Source of the DNA: Punica granatum
Taxonomy: Eukaryota; Streptophyta; Magnoliopsida; Myrtales; Lythraceae
Direction of reading: 5' to 3'
NCBI RefSeq assembly: GCF_007655135.1
Contig: NC_045131.1
Coordinates: 13,438,001-13,502,000, forward strand
Length of the DNA stretch: 64,000 nt
In this document: piece after piece, positions 1-13,545 of the stretch
How positions within the stretch are numbered: the first letter of the stretch is position 1
How the letters are laid out: the number at the start of each line of letters is the position of its first letter
The notes under the pieces: generated by a model
What the model saw: the letters and a program-made list of their open reading frames with translations, nothing else
What the model was told of the DNA's origin: nothing
Databases searched by the model: none
Position numbers and translations under genes: made by a program

Positions 1-423
1 TTGTTTTGGGGTTTCCGACAACTGTACATATTAGTCCGGCAATCAGAATGGTACTAACGTTTTCAAATTCCTAAGGAGGAGTCTTTGAAGTTCTATTTCG
101 ATATTATAATACTCGCTACCTTGGAAAGCCAAACTACAGTTTAATTATATTAAAAAAAAGACTCAAAAATGTTTGCACGCAATTTCTTAGAAAGGAATAA
201 AAATAGACCTTGCAAGGCTGGAGTTTTAGATAGATAGATAAATAGACAGACAGATAGATAGTTTCTCTCTCCCATCATTGTTTTTACTTGCATATAGTTT
301 TTCTTTTTTTAAAAGATGAGTTATTCTCATATTTTATTTATTAAGATTAAGTCCATTTTAAAGTTTTATATGATCTAGCCCGAAAATGCTTCTAGTAACT
401 AGAATGCGACCGGCAAAAATCAA

Positions 424-602
424 TCTCAAGGGGTTTACTCTAACGGTTAAAGAGGAGCTCATGTATTCATCAGATCTCGGTTTCAAAACCCTTTGGGGCT
501 ATTAGGGCGTGATTAACCACTGTGCACGCCACTGGAAATTCACGGAGCCCTAGGAATTAATCGGGCGAAGCCTAGGCACCTTTGGGTCTGCCAAAAAAAA
601 TA
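424..602 (+). repeat. tRNA-derived SINE-like copy, type B
   Basis: The copy begins with box-A-like sequence (TCTAACGGTTAAAGAGG) and carries a box-B-like CTCGGTTTCAAAACCC about 30 bases on. It ends in AATTAATCGGGCGAAGCC followed by a short poly(A). The copy at 19311-19512 has the same order and nearly the same 3' end (AATTAATTGGGCGAAG plus an A-rich tail). Box A, box B and an A-rich 3' end together are the usual layout of a plant SINE. Assigned by eye; family name unknown. Confidence 0.45.
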
Positions 603-1700
603 TACAAGTAAAATCAGTCCATTGATCGATAACGCAATTTGTCAACGGTACCATGCCTCCTGATTTACATATATGTTTGTTAGAAGAAAAGACCCCTAAT
701 TAATAATAAGAGTAGATCGTGACCAAAATTATGGTTTCAAGATGGCAACAAATGACAATTTTATCTATTATTCTTTGAAATGTTTTTTTTTCATTTATTA
801 TTTTTTGTTGTTTGCCTAACGGATAAATCGTTTTATTCCACTATCGTAATATCATATTGGGCATTTTCCTCCTATATCTATTTTGTTGTGGACTTTTAAT
901 GAATCTACTTAACCATTCAAGCAAAATAATGATGATGGCGATGATGATGATGATGCTGAGTTGAATTATATGTTAAAGAGTGTTATTTTTCTTCCGATGA
1001 GTGGAATTATATGTTAAAGAGTGTTTATTCTTCTTCTTTGACGGATTGGGTTTAAATTTTAGGGAAGTAACTGAGTATGGCAAGATAATATGCTTGGAGT
1101 TGGACCAATATGCAAGGATTAGGATTTAGGCTGCGATTGACTGTTAAGAGAGAGAGAACATACCTAGCGTTTCCCATTCTCATGCGGTGCTAGATTTTAG
1201 CATTCAACTTGTAGCACAAAGGTTAGAACCGACCATCCAAAATATGGGAAGCTCTTTTTGAGAATTACCAGCAATCCATATGTTCTACGTTACGTGCAAC
1301 ATGTGTGTGAGAGTGCGATCGTGTGTTTATACAACGATTTATTCTATAACCAAATCTCAGATGTGTTGATATGATAATGTTACGTGCATGATGTGTATGA
1401 GCGCGTTTGTGTGTTCATATGACATGCGTGTGTAGTGCTTCTCTCTCTCTATATATATATATATATATCGTCGAATTATATCCAGTAAATATTTTCTCAT
1501 TTTCCCGATGAAAAAACTTTTGTGTTGAATGGTAGTTTTTAGTAAAATATAAAATTTGCTGAACACGAGGAGATAAATTTTCTTCAGTCCTATCCAAATC
1601 CAACGGAAGGGCCCTTGATTTGTTGTGGACTGGCGCCCCTCCATCCTCTTGGTAGAGCAACATCTTGGCTTAAATATGGCCATTTTCGACTTAACTCTGA

Positions 1701-2262
1701 CTTAGGCTATGTTTGATAATCAAAATTAAATATTGAAATTAATTTTTTAGCACTTAATTCAATTCACTTTGTTTGGTAAATGCAATTCAAATTGACTTAA
1801 TTGATTAAGTTAAGTAAAAAATTCTATGGATCATGACTTAATCAATTAAGTAGAAAATTTCTACTTATTTCTTCACTTAATTCACTCAAGTGGGGTCCAT
1901 TTTAAGATACTGGTAGCGGTGGTGGTCAGAATCGATGGCACCACCACCCGTTCCTCAAATCCCGATTTGCTGTCTCTTTTTTTCTAAAATTAAGTTATTT
2001 TTATTATTTTGAGAAATTATAAAAATAAAATAATAGTAAAGATATGGGTAAAAAGTGAAAAGAAAGAAAATAGTGAGCTGATATGTAAGTACTGCACAAA
2101 AAACTCTAGACTTTAAACACTTAACTTTATCAAACAATTTTTCCTTAATCAATTAAACACTTATTTGATTAAATGCTTAAAATTTCAGTACTTAATTTTT
2201 AACACTTAAAATTAAGTCCAAACAAATATAAACTTAATCTAGGTCATATTTAATTAAGGGAG
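1701..2262. mobile_element. MITE-like inverted-repeat element, possibly hAT type
   Basis: The left edge has a GGCTATGTTTGATAATC start followed by AT-rich sequence with ACTTAATT repeats. The right edge read on the other strand gives a comparable start (TTTGTTTGGACTTAATTTTAAG) and the same repeats. There is no coding capacity. The 'tgtttg' start is common in plant hAT-like MITEs. Exact termini and a target-site duplication could not be fixed, so this is tentative. Confidence 0.3.
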
Positions 2263-3327
2263 GATAGAACACATGGGAGGAGTAGCTCTTGGTTTTGATT
2301 CCGATGTAGAGGGCGAAGAGAGAGAGACAGAGATAATGATTAAGAGCAACTCTTTGGGAGAGCAACGTCTAAAGCAGTTTTGAATTGAATATATGTTATA
2401 AATTCATCTTAATAATATATTTTATACAAGATAATGATTATTGCTAGTTTGCAAAATAATTAATAGATGGTTCAAATTAGTCTCACATGATTACAACTAT
2501 TGTTTGAAATTTGAAATGAACCACTAAAAATTTCTATTGTTATTAAGAAGTATATATATAATTTCCAAGAACCTAATAATTATTATAAAAATAATATAAA
2601 AGTAAGATTACGAATTCATCCAATGCAAAGGATAGAAATAAAAAGACAATAATCATATGTAGAATTTTCAAATAAATTACCAAAATCTATTATCTTGATG
2701 AAAAAATAAAACTTATCACTAGTCACTACGAACTTATGGTTTTATATAATATGTACTTAAACATAATAATGTCACAATCACTATTTAAAAAATAGAAAAA
2801 ATAATTTTTCTTTGTTAATTTGAGTTAAATATACATGATAGTTCTGGATTAACAATTAAATGAATGTGTTATTTATAGCAAATGGGACATAATTGTAAAA
2901 TTATTACCGGACATATTGCTATAATTTATTGAAACTGATTATTTGAATTTTAAAATTAATAATTTTTTAAATTTTAATGAATGTTTCGTCTTTGAAAATG
3001 TGAATAGTTACAATAAAAATTATAATTAACATATGAAAACAAAGCCGTGCAACGTATGAGATAAACTACTATTCGTATTTCTTACGTGTATTATATCTCT
3101 TTCCATTTTTTAGTTTCATAGGCAAAGCACAATCTTGTATTTCCTCTCGTTATTTCTACTTCCTCTACTTCCATCTCTCCTTTTTATGTGTAAGGAATTA
3201 TTATCCCACATTATAAAATGAAGACGAAAATCACGAGTCTATATGTGGTATGAGTACCATCATTTATCAGCTTAAACTTTTAAGTGGAAATATACCTATA
3301 TCCGTATAAGCCCATTGAAAATTTAGG

Positions 3328-3567
3328 CTTGATTTGGGAGTGTTGTTGCTAAAATAAAAAGTATTGAAATATAATTACTGAAAAATAAATGTTAATTTTA
3401 GAATAAGTAAAAGCATTTGAGAGGTAATAATTTGAGACTGTTGAAATTAAAATTAATGCTTAAATAGAGAATAAATAGATGTAGTTTTTATAAGCACTGC
3501 TTCTGCTTAAAATTCAATAAAATAAACACTTATTCAATCGCCACCGCACTCTCAAATGACGCATTAA
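3328..3567. mobile_element. MITE-like inverted-repeat element
   Basis: About 240 bp with imperfect inverted ends: the left end contains TTGATTTGGGAGTGTTGTTG, and the right end on the other strand reads GCGTCATTTGAGAGTGCGGT. The middle is AT-rich and non-coding. I did not find a clear target-site duplication. It looks like a small non-autonomous DNA transposon. Confidence 0.35.
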
Positions 3568-6538
3568 TATGATATCACAGCGTAAGTTCGATACGCCACG
3601 CAAGCGTTTGCCCCCATTTAATTAATTCCAGGCGAATGACCTTCAAAACTAATCTAGCCCATGCGTGAATGGGAGTATTGAATAATAAATATACAAACCA
3701 CACCGTATCTAACAATATTAACCTTTTAAATCAGACGGTTGTAGTATCTAATATGTTTTTATATATGTTATTTTATTTTACAATGAGTCATTTATAGAAT
3801 AGCGTTGTTTTGTAGAGGGTATAGTTAAGTCTCATTCACTATTTGTAGACATATATACGAGGCAAATTTGTAGGGAAAATCTACACATGCGACACTCAAG
3901 TTTTGCAAGACAATTGTACGTAAATTAGAAGCACTGAACCTAATCAATATATACGTCACATAATCATCATTCTTACTCATTGAAGAGAATACGTTTGGTT
4001 GATGCTATTTCGAGTTTGTGAACTTACAATTGTGAAATAATAAGCTAACATGATTTCGCAAAGACATTTGTTGTTGATCACGGTGTCTTGTTGATATAAC
4101 CATCAACAATATGTTGTTGGATTAAATGCCAATCAGTCAATACGTTACATTATCATGGAAAACATAATTAATATAGCAATACGGACATAATTGTTATCTT
4201 AATAAAAAATACTGGATAAGAAACCAGCGAATACATTATGTTCGCTTCCGCAAACAATCATCTAAAACCCACTAACTATTAATTATTAACTGTCAACTTT
4301 AACTATAACTATGATTATAACTAAAGAAACTAAAACAGGTCCGTCAGAACCTTGTGGGGGCACGTATCTTCACAAAATTTCTTTATTTTTATTTTTATTT
4401 TTATTTTTATTTCTTTCTGTAATTTTCTCAAATTTTTCTATATTTTCAAAAATTTCTACAAATTATACGATATTTCACTTTATAAACTTTTTCAACACAT
4501 CTTCCTAATAATTAATTCTATAACATAGCAATGTTATTTTTTCTGATTACAAAAGTAGTTCATGACTATAATATAATAATATAACAAGCATAATAGCTAA
4601 TAAAGTGATACGATAATCCCATAACGATGAAATATTTTGATTATCAAAAGAAAATATACGTCATTACTATACTCTTTGATCGGCAGTGCTATTTATGCTG
4701 TCAAAAAAGCTGAATTGTAATTATTCAATGTACTGTATATATGTTTTACACCGTTCCTGAACTTCTTTTAATACTTCCAATCTACTATTTATCTTAAAAC
4801 AATATATCCTCTGTCAAGTAACCTTAAGAACATTAAATTAACTTATTTCATGCATAACAAGTAAAATGAATCTAAATGGTACATACATAGTTTCCGAATA
4901 TATATATATATATATATATATTTAGTTATACAAATACGTACATAACATACTATACACATGGTACATCTATAATAGATAATATAAAGTAATGAATAATATA
5001 TAATTTAAGGTAATCAAGGTCGTAAAATATATAATGGATCTTTTAAGGTAATAATAAGTTCCATAAATTTCGTGGCACAATGCGAGTTTCGATCTAGTAA
5101 TAGTAATTTGTTATACTATTCATATAACATCACCATTAACTTCCAAGTATCGGACACCCAAATATATAGTTTACTCGTTAGATAGTTGGTCGGGTTGCGA
5201 TCTATAGGATAACTTTTCAAATTAGTAAGATGAAGCTGTTTTATTGAAAGTACAAGCTAAACAACATTTTCATGATGCGAAACGTTCCTATTTCGCTCGT
5301 AGTATATGTTTGATAAGCTACGTAAACTGTCCATGGACGAGTTGCCATATGGAGAAAAATTTATATATATATATATATATATATATGTGGATGTGCATAT
5401 ATTAGGATTAGAACTTCAATTACCATTTATATCTATCGCTTAGAATATATTTTATTATTATTATTTTTCGTTTAAGAGAAGCTACGGGGAAAATGTCAAG
5501 ATGCATCGAACAAAACCAAGAACTACCATCATGTGTTGCCCCTTTTGAGCAGAGAAATTTGCCTGAGCTCTCTCTTTCTTTCTTTCTTTCTGTTTTTTCC
5601 CGGGTTGAATTGGATTGCTATTGTGTATTTTTACAGATAAATATAAATAAATACACCCAATAAGTCGGCATGTTAGTTAAACGGCGCGGCTTGTCTCGTA
5701 AAGATTTAAATTCCAATTACCGTGAAATTATATGGGACAAATACTCTCTTAATTGCCTGCATATAGCATGTGTGACGGGACTTACTTGTCCCGTAAGTCT
5801 GTAAAATGGTCACGTAAATTACTGATTAGTCGGTAGTAATCCGAATGCTCTTTATTATAAAATAAATAATTAAATTAATAAATGAAAATAAATAAGCAAT
5901 AAATAATTAATCAATTGTAAAAACGAATCTTGTGCTGTGGTGATGTTCCATCAATGAGCTCAGCCCAGCCGCTGTTTCCCTTCCACAAAGTACGTGAAAG
6001 TTTCTGTTAACATGTATATATATGTATATATATGTATGTATATATGAATATACGCAAAGAAAGAGAGAGAAAAATGATGCGAGTTGTCAGAATTTGGTCC
6101 TTTCTGAGAATAACAAACGTAATTTGTTCGACTCTAATAAATGAGGGGCTAAACTGCAAATATTTGCAGAAGTACTAAGCCCCCATTTCTTATCCTGCGT
6201 GCGCAGTTAGTCACGCCACTGTTCACTTTAGCACATTCCAGTGCCCCCTTAACCTGCGCACCCCGGGCGTATCCGAGACAAAGCCGCCAGCAACTTTTCC
6301 TCAGACAGAACTGCGCGTGTCGCTGTCAGAGTCGTCCACGTCACCCACACAGGTTGCTTTCTCTCTCCTCCCCTCTCTGATCTTTATCTTCTCCCACTTT
6401 CTACGATTCTAGGGTTTCAATCCCTCCCCTCCCTCCCCGTCCATCGTCCCCCTCCCCCTTCCCTCCTCCCCGTACCTTTCCGCCACTGAGTCACTGAGTC
6501 ACGGCAGCGGTGAAGGAGAGCAGCAGAAGCAGCCGGCC

Positions 6539-9500
6539 ATGGGGTCGATCCCCGATCCGGGCGAGTTGACTCATGAGTTGACTCAGCCGAGCTTCGACGA
6601 GTTCCAGAGGCAGACCTCGCTCATGACGAGCTGCACTCTACTGTGGAAGGAGCTCTCCGACCACTTCACCTCGCTGGAGCAGAACCTCATGCGCAAGTCC
6701 GAGGCTCTCAAGCACAAGCTCCGGGCCCTCGACGAGCAGACCAAGCAGTCCCTCACTGTCCTCGAGAAGCGTGAGACGACCATCGACGGCAGTGTGGAGA
6801 TCGCCCTCAAGAAAGTCGATAAGAGCAAGGAGGCCGCGCTCACCGCCCTCGAGCGGGACTCCGAGGCCGACTCGGAGGACTCCCCCGGCGAGGTCGACGA
6901 CGGCGACGGCCTGCTGGCGAGGCTGAGGTTCTTCTGCCTGAAGATGGACGCCAGGGGGTTCTGGAGCTTCGTCACTGGCAAGAAGAAGGAGCTGGACCTT
7001 CTGAGGGAGAAGATGCCTCTCTCTCTGGTGGACTGCGTTGATCCAGCGAGGTTCGTGCTGGAGTCTATATCGGAGGTCTTCCCGCTCGATAAGAGAGGAG
7101 ACCGGGACAAGAGCGATAGGGGGAATGATCTGGGGTGGGCCTGTGTCCTGATTCTCGAGTCGCTCATACCGGTAGTGGTTGATCCCGTGATCGGGAAATC
7201 GAGGCTGCTGGTGACTCCGAGTGTGAAGGAGAGGGCAAAGGAGATTGCAGAGACATGGAAGGCGAGCTTGGATGAGAGAGGAGGGATTGAGAACGTGAAG
7301 ACGCCCGATGTCCATACTTTCCTGCAGCATTTGGTGACATTCGGAATTGTGAAGAAGGAGGATGTGGACTTCTACCGGAAACTCGTGATCGGGTCTGCTT
7401 GGCGCAAGCAGATGCCCAAGCTTGCGGTCTCCCTCGGTTTAGGTGATAAGATGCCCGGTATGTCATTTCACTTCTTCTTCATCTCTTATGTTCCCTACTT
7501 TCGATGGAGTCTTGATGTCAGTGTATCAATTTTAGCTGAAAGTACTTGGGCTAAGATTTAGCGATGTTCGGTTAGTACCCGACAATTGTCAGCTTGGTTT
7601 TCTGGCCCGTTATTGAGAGGATTTTGCTAAGTGTGTTAAAATTGATGGGGAGTATTCGTCTACACTGAATTGGAGAGCAAGCAGAGATTTTCTGTCGACA
7701 GTAGGGGCTCCTAGTGTGGAATTTTTGGGAGCCATTGATATAACGAAATGAGTTTAGGCGCGTTTTCAAGCTGGAAAGTTAGGCAGGATAGAAGATGACT
7801 TGCTTGTGCTATATCAATCCGTAATTAGCATCTCTTTTCCATTTTCAGTTGTGCTTAGTTTGTGGGAGGGTTAACTAGGTTTTGTTTTGCTGGCTAGTTT
7901 AATCTTGTCCCAAGATGCGGTTGCCTGTTGGGGTAGTGGTACAGGGACAGTATTTGAAGATTGAATGTGCTAAACTTAGATGCGACACGAAAGTACCATG
8001 CAGCTGATTTAGCTGAATATGCTTTTTGGGAAACGATCTCAAGTTGAGGCATTTATCTATTTCGGTGCTGGTGAGTTAATGAGAGGATCTTGCTTTAGAT
8101 TAATGTGTAAGACATTTGACAGATAAGTAAGGAGATTCATGAGTTAATTATTGTTATTAGATTTGTTTTCTCGAAACTTGAGCTGCATATGTAAATACTC
8201 AAGTCATTGAGGATTGTTTCGTCATATTTAGGAATCTGTTAGCATAACAATGGGTGGGATTCCTTATTTATGGCGTGCGTCTACTCTCCTATTGCTACTA
8301 GGAGTCTGGGAGGCCCTTAGAGAACCTATGCTCTAGACTTCTAGTAAAATCTGAAAACTGCGAGTGATGTGGTTAAGATATGCTTCATGTGTTGTTGATG
8401 CTAATATTGTTGACGGAGTAAGTGAAAAATTTCTGCCCAGTTGATCTATGTTCCGTCGAGTTTTATGATGTTTCTAGTGGTATGTCCAACCAATCCAGGC
8501 TTAGCTGCTAACTGGAATAATGTCAAGATGGGCAAAGGGGGAAGGGAATGAAGAATCCCGTGATGTTATGTTGTCATTTTTTGCTGCGAACTCTTCCTCT
8601 GGTTGTGAACATTAAAGTTTCGTTACAGCGAATTGCATTTAATAGAGTCTGATTTCTTGGCTGTCATATCTTGCAGACATCATCCAAGAGCTAATTAGCA
8701 GGGGACAGCAGCTTGATGCAGTGCATTTTACATATGAAGTGGGACTTGTGGACAAGTTCCCCCCTGTGCCCCTGCTGAAAGCTTTTCTGAAGGACGCAAA
8801 GAAGGCAGCAGCTTCTATCTTGGAGGATCCAAATAATGCTGGCAGAGCTGCGGTAATGTTTTTCCCTTCAATTGTATGCCTTGCATTCAGTCTTTTGGTT
8901 CTATTATTATGTATAATACACACGGGGGGTTGCTCTGTTTTTCGCTGTTCTCTAATTTCAGCCTTATGCTTAGAAACAATTTCCAGATATTATCCTGAAA
9001 ATAAGTCCAGGAGAGAATTTCTTGGGAAACCACTCTACTGCATGTCTGTTATCCTTGTTTTCCAGCAGAACTCGTTACAATATTCTATGTGCAAAGTTAT
9101 TTGAGTTTAAGGGGAAGAGATGTTACTCGGAACTCAGAAGCAGGTTAACATGCTGACTGTTGATCATTATGATTTCTGCTGAAATAGACCCTTGCTGCAC
9201 GCAAAGAGCAGTCGGCTCTCAAAGCTGTGATCAAGTGCATTGAGGAGTACAAGCTTGAGGCCCAGTTCCCTCCTGAGAACCTGAAGAAACGTCTCGAGCA
9301 GCTCGAGAAGGTCAAGACTGAGAAGAAGAGGCAGCCCATTTCTGTCCCAGCGAACAAGAGAACGCGGGCAAACAATGGTGGGCCTATGCCGCCGGCTAAA
9401 GCAGGTCGTATCACGAATGCATATGTGTCATCTTTCCCCGCCCCTCCTGCCTTCGTCAGGTCACCTTCCCACGGTCAGTACCACGCTGGAGTTTCCCCCT

Positions 9501-9688
9501 ATCATTCCCCGCCTACCAGCATTTATGGAAGTGTGAGCCCACCACCACCAAGCCCATATGTTTACTCACCGGAAGGAGCTCCTCCTGGACTCGCCGGATC
9601 CTACCCTGCCCCTCCTCCGATGAGCTATCCTCCTCCTCCCTATGCCGGATACGGGGGCCCAGCTTATCAGCCGGCTTACTACCGATAG
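6539..9688 (+). CDS. FRL4A: FRIGIDA-like protein 4 (FRL4)
   Basis: Three exons, 6539-7457, 8677-8852 and 9188-9688, encode 531 residues; both introns are GT-AG and the phases join without error. The start is the ATG in GGCCATGGGGTCG, giving MGSIPDPGELTHEL, a typical FRL4 N terminus. Residues about 20-110 form a charged coiled-coil-like segment, then an acidic stretch, then the Frigida-like domain, including ESLIPVVVDPVIGKSRLLV and VHFTYEVGLVDKFPPVPLL. The C terminus has a basic patch (NKRTRANNGG, a possible nuclear signal) and a Pro/Tyr-rich tail ending YQPAYYR. FRIGIDA family proteins are nuclear, and FRIGIDA itself supports FLC expression in flowering-time control; the role of FRL4 members is less clear. 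The 5' leader (about 6360-6538) is strongly pyrimidine-rich. The 4a/4b choice is by resemblance only. Confidence 0.93.
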
Positions 9689-9689
9689 A

Positions 9690-11044
9690 AGAAGTTGACA
9701 AACCTGGGACAAGAAGATGGTAACCACTGATTATCATAATCATGACTCCGTAATCTTTCCGCTTGTTTTAATTAATTCTCACTTCTCGCTTTGTCTGTAA
9801 TCACTAACCGTCTTAATGGTAGCGATGATGTGTGTTAAGTTTCGGCTCTTGCATGGCTTCCGCAAGAAACTTGTATTTTCCAGATGTTCATGATCCATGT
9901 GTAGTAGTAGTATGTGGAAAGGAGAAAAAAGAAAAAGAAAAAAAAAAGATAGGATAATTATAATGCTCGGTCCGCGTTTTAAGTTCCATAACAGACTTGA
10001 AGAAATCCTTGAAGGGACTGTTTAGCGCTAAAGCCTCTTCTCTTACTGTGCTACTCATGCCTTTGATTGCTTTTCATTTGTCGCCCTATTCTTTGAATCG
10101 ATCAGTTAACCTTAACCCGCGTTCTGTTGGAATGTGTGAGTCCTGGCAGACAGCTCTGATAGTAGTATGGGAAACTGTTCGGCCTGTAGTAGACGGAGGT
10201 GTTCGTGCTGTTCTCGTTAGGATCTTCGTTCGGTGATTTGATTATGACCTCTTTTTAGTTTCTTGATAGCTTGATAATTTCCATTATCTCGTGTGTGCCC
10301 CTTGTGGTTTTCTGACGACTCCTTCACGATGTGGAAGAGACAGCAAAGATGATTGATCTTAGCTGGGGATCAGGTAAGATCTCCAGCGTGTTGTAGCCCT
10401 GGCGCCCAGGTGTCTAAATTAATTAGTTCTTGGTATATCTGTTCCGTGCAGTTGGCCTCGGATGCCGACCTCGGTGGTTGAGTTGGTTGCTGAAGTTGTT
10501 TATAAGCATATTCATTTGGAATGATTAACTGCGAGGCACAGCAAAGTTAGGTTGACTTGATATTAGGTTGTTTGGCTGTCTGCGTCTGGTAGTAGGTAGT
10601 TAAACGTTTGGATATATGAATGAATTTCTATAGCACAATTGCTTGCCGTCGCTGGCATAAAATGATCAAGTGATCGCGGCTGGTGGTGGTTACCTGACAG
10701 AGGTATCAATGGTTTCGTCATTAGCTATAGTATAACCCTGGAAGATGCTCGAGGAAGAAAGCTGGTTATTAAGAACATTAAATGAGCAAGGTACTCACTC
10801 GTTGACAAGCACAGGTCAATCTCCGGTACTGTCCATCTTTAGTCAGGCCTAAGCGATGGATTATGGTGGGAGAGCTGGGCTACGGAAGACCGATGGACAG
10901 GTATTCTTGACGGATTGGAAACACAAAGGGAAACGAGTTGGTGCTTCATCATATCATTTCATCCCTTCGGGTAATGTCGGAGTTGGGAAGTTGGACGAGA
11001 CAAAGCTGGTGGCTTCCCAGATTTTGGCCTGCCATTCCAGGTTC
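9690..11044. other. 3' region of FRL4 and gene-free spacer
   Basis: The first few hundred bases are the probable 3' UTR and downstream sequence of the FRIGIDA-like gene, with an A-rich run near 9925-9947. Beyond that I see only short non-conserved frames and no RNA gene. Confidence 0.5.
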
Positions 11045-11800
11045 TAGGCTGCAACGGTTCTTATGCGTATAACACGACGTCAATTCTGTCATTAATTGTA
11101 TGGTAACAGTTGATGTGTACATAACGGTGCCACATGACGCAAGGTGATTGGCCAAGTGGAATGCATGATTTAATTGATAAAAATTACTTAGAAAATTTTT
11201 AAAAAATAAATAATAATCGAAGAAGGTAAGAGAGGGGAGTGGGCTCGTGGTGGTGGTCAACATTGAGCTTGCATCGCCGGCAAGGGGATGCAAAGTCGGC
11301 CCCCCCCCCCCCCCCCCCCCCCCCCTCCTCCTGGGTTCAACGGTAAGAGGTCCTGGTGGCAGCCATCACGTTATTAATTGGGGTGGCGTCAACTGTAGAG
11401 GATGTTGCCGACCCTAATTGAGAGTGTACCATCAGGGCTCCAACTGCGGTCACCCCCTCCTCTTAGATTTGTAGTTCAATTTTTTTTTTCTTTTTAAAAT
11501 TTAGAGTGGCAGGGGCCTCATCAACGGCCACCACTGATCCTGTGGGGTCGTCGGCGACCACTGATGCCACTGCTAACTTTGATGGGAGGATTGGTGACAA
11601 CTGGCCTGCTTCCCCTCTTCCTCCTCCGATATAATTTTATTCTCTTTTTTTAATTTTAATTTTTTTAATTTTCAAGATATTTGTTTATTTATAAAATCAT
11701 ACGCAGTCCACTTGGCCAATCATCATGTACCACATGTAACCGTGAAGGTCACTGTCAGCCGTCAAAATTGTCGTTAGATACATTAGTTTGTACTTTTTTT
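11045..11800. mobile_element. non-autonomous inverted-repeat DNA element with GC-rich core
   Basis: The outer parts are imperfect inverted repeats. GATTGGCCAAGTGGAATGCA near 11147 on the plus strand is matched by GATTGGCCAAGTGGACTGCG read from about 11728 leftwards on the minus strand, and both are followed inwards by AT-rich sequence. The core (about 11230-11630) is GC-rich, with CACC/GGTGG-type repeats and a 26-base poly(C) run. No transposase is visible. Termini are approximate and no target-site duplication was found. A fold-back or Mutator-like MITE is the best guess. Confidence 0.45.
11300..11325 (+). repeat. poly(C) homopolymer, 26 bases
   Basis: An uninterrupted run of C inside the GC-rich core of the inverted-repeat element, followed by TCCTCCTGGG. 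The length is as given in the sequence; homopolymers this long are often mis-sized by sequencing. Confidence 0.95.
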
Positions 11801-12789
11801 TTTGCAATTTCTGAAAAGTCCTATTAAAATTAAAAAATTAGTGAAATGTTGTGGTTTTTTAGGTCATCAACCAAAATATAAGAGAAATTCTAGCATGGGA
11901 CATTATCCATGGTGGGACACATACTTTTTTCATCCTTTAAGTATTAAAACTTACATTTTAATCTATAGTTTTTTTTAATCTCATTACAATATCATGGGGT
12001 CACATTCCAAAACAATCAAATATGTTAGATTGATAATATCTCACAACTAGAGGTTGACATGTGTCACAATTAATACCCGCTCATTAATCGCTCCTACTCG
12101 TACCACAACAAAGCCGACCAGACTCTATTGAAACAAACAGGTTTTTCAAAAAAATCAGTTTAATATAAGGCGGTTCATATTAAATCGGTATGATTCGTAC
12201 ACTCGGTTTAAAAATTTAGTTATTCTTCTAAACCACCATCGTCGGCCATGACTTCCATCATTGTCAAAGAAAAGAAAGATGGACTTAGGTTTTCATTGGA
12301 TAATTACAATCGAATGAAACAATACATAATCAAGTGAATCAAACGAATGAATTTGGTCACCTTATGATTAAATTTCATGAACGGTTTATTTCCCGCCATG
12401 CTCCTACATGCTAACGATGACCATTTGTCATTTGTCTTGTCGTGCAATTGGGTGAAAATCGGAATTGGACGAACACAACATAGCGGGACAAGAATTTATT
12501 AAATGGAAACAAAGATTGTGAAAAGGAAACGAGATTGTTGCAATAAGGGTTGACATAATTTAAAGATGATGAATGCTGTCGTCAATGGCGGCTTCCAGTG
12601 TACGAACAACTGCCCTTTTTTTTTAGTTGTCCACAAAAGAAATCCAAAGAAAATATCTTCCCTATTTTAACTTCCTCAAAATATGGAATGTTAGTTTTTA
12701 TGGGATCACTATTACTAAAATTATGAAATTAAAAAGGTAAAATAAATGAAGGAAGAAAAAGTAAAAAAAATCTAAAAAGCACGATTCTT

Positions 12790-13545
12790 GTAACCAACAT
12801 TTTAGAATTACTCGATGTTATCTCTTTAGTTAAATTTGCCTCAGAGGATTATAGAATTGGCTAAGAGCAATATATAAATATACGAATTTATTAGTTTTGC
12901 GTTAGGGTCTTCTTCTATGAAGCTTTTGTTTTCTCTCCTAAAGAAATTTATAATCCGAATTGCTATTTATAATACAAATGAGCTTTGACAGACATTACAA
13001 TTGGCTTGAGCCAATAAAAATAAAATAATAAAAGATAGTTATATTTCAAATATTTATTTTTATCATATAGTCGTCATCATTGTTGCATTCATCAACATCT
13101 AAGACTATAAATAGTAATAGAATATGAAAGCTGCCATTGGCAAGTCATTCAATCAACCAAAATCAGTATTGCTCGAAGTCTTTAACAATTACTCACTATT
13201 ATCCCTTTAGTTAGACTTGTTTAAGCGAATTATGAAATTGGTCTAGGCCAATATATAAATATATGAACTTACTAGTTTTTTATCATGGTCCTTTTCACCA
13301 GTGCTTTTGTTTTTTTCTCGAAAAGATATTTATATTCCTAAGACTATTTATAACACATATGAGATTTGGCAGAGATTATAATTAGCTTGAGCCAATATAA
13401 ACAAAAAATGTAAAAGTCAGTTTTATTCCGAATATTATTTCTATAAATGGTTGTCATTTTTATTGCATTCATCAACAATTGAGACTATAAACAAAAATAG
13501 AATATGAATGTCAGCCTTGGCAAGACATTCAATTAAATAATTAGC
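12790..13545. repeat. old tandem duplication, unit about 380 bp
   Basis: The segment around 12806 (ATTACTCGATGTTATCTCTT) recurs at 13188 (ATTACTCACTATTATCCCTT), an offset of 382. The order of later landmarks is the same in both: CAATATATAAATAT, TTGGCTTGAGCC versus TAGCTTGAGCC, TGCATTCATCAACA, then GACTATAAA. The two units have clearly diverged. Unit b and part of unit a were later copied again in the 1.5-kb duplication. Confidence 0.6.

Larger units (their letters stand above)
1..6358. other. gene-free AT-rich intergenic region
   Basis: No protein-coding gene is recognisable on either strand; the open frames are short and low-complexity. The stretch holds a SINE-like copy, two inverted-repeat MITE-like segments (listed separately), and AT dinucleotide runs near 1450-1469, 4899-4921 and 5358-5387. 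A short imperfect duplication built on a GAATTATATGTTAAAGAGTG core lies near 962-1023. GC content rises only from about 6.2 kb, where the pyrimidine-rich leader of the next gene begins. Confidence 0.6.

Noticed and set aside
6583..7466. Long minus-strand frames of 194, 230 and 100 codons
   Set aside because: They lie opposite exon 1 of the FRIGIDA-like gene and result from its GC-rich codon use; none reads as a known protein.
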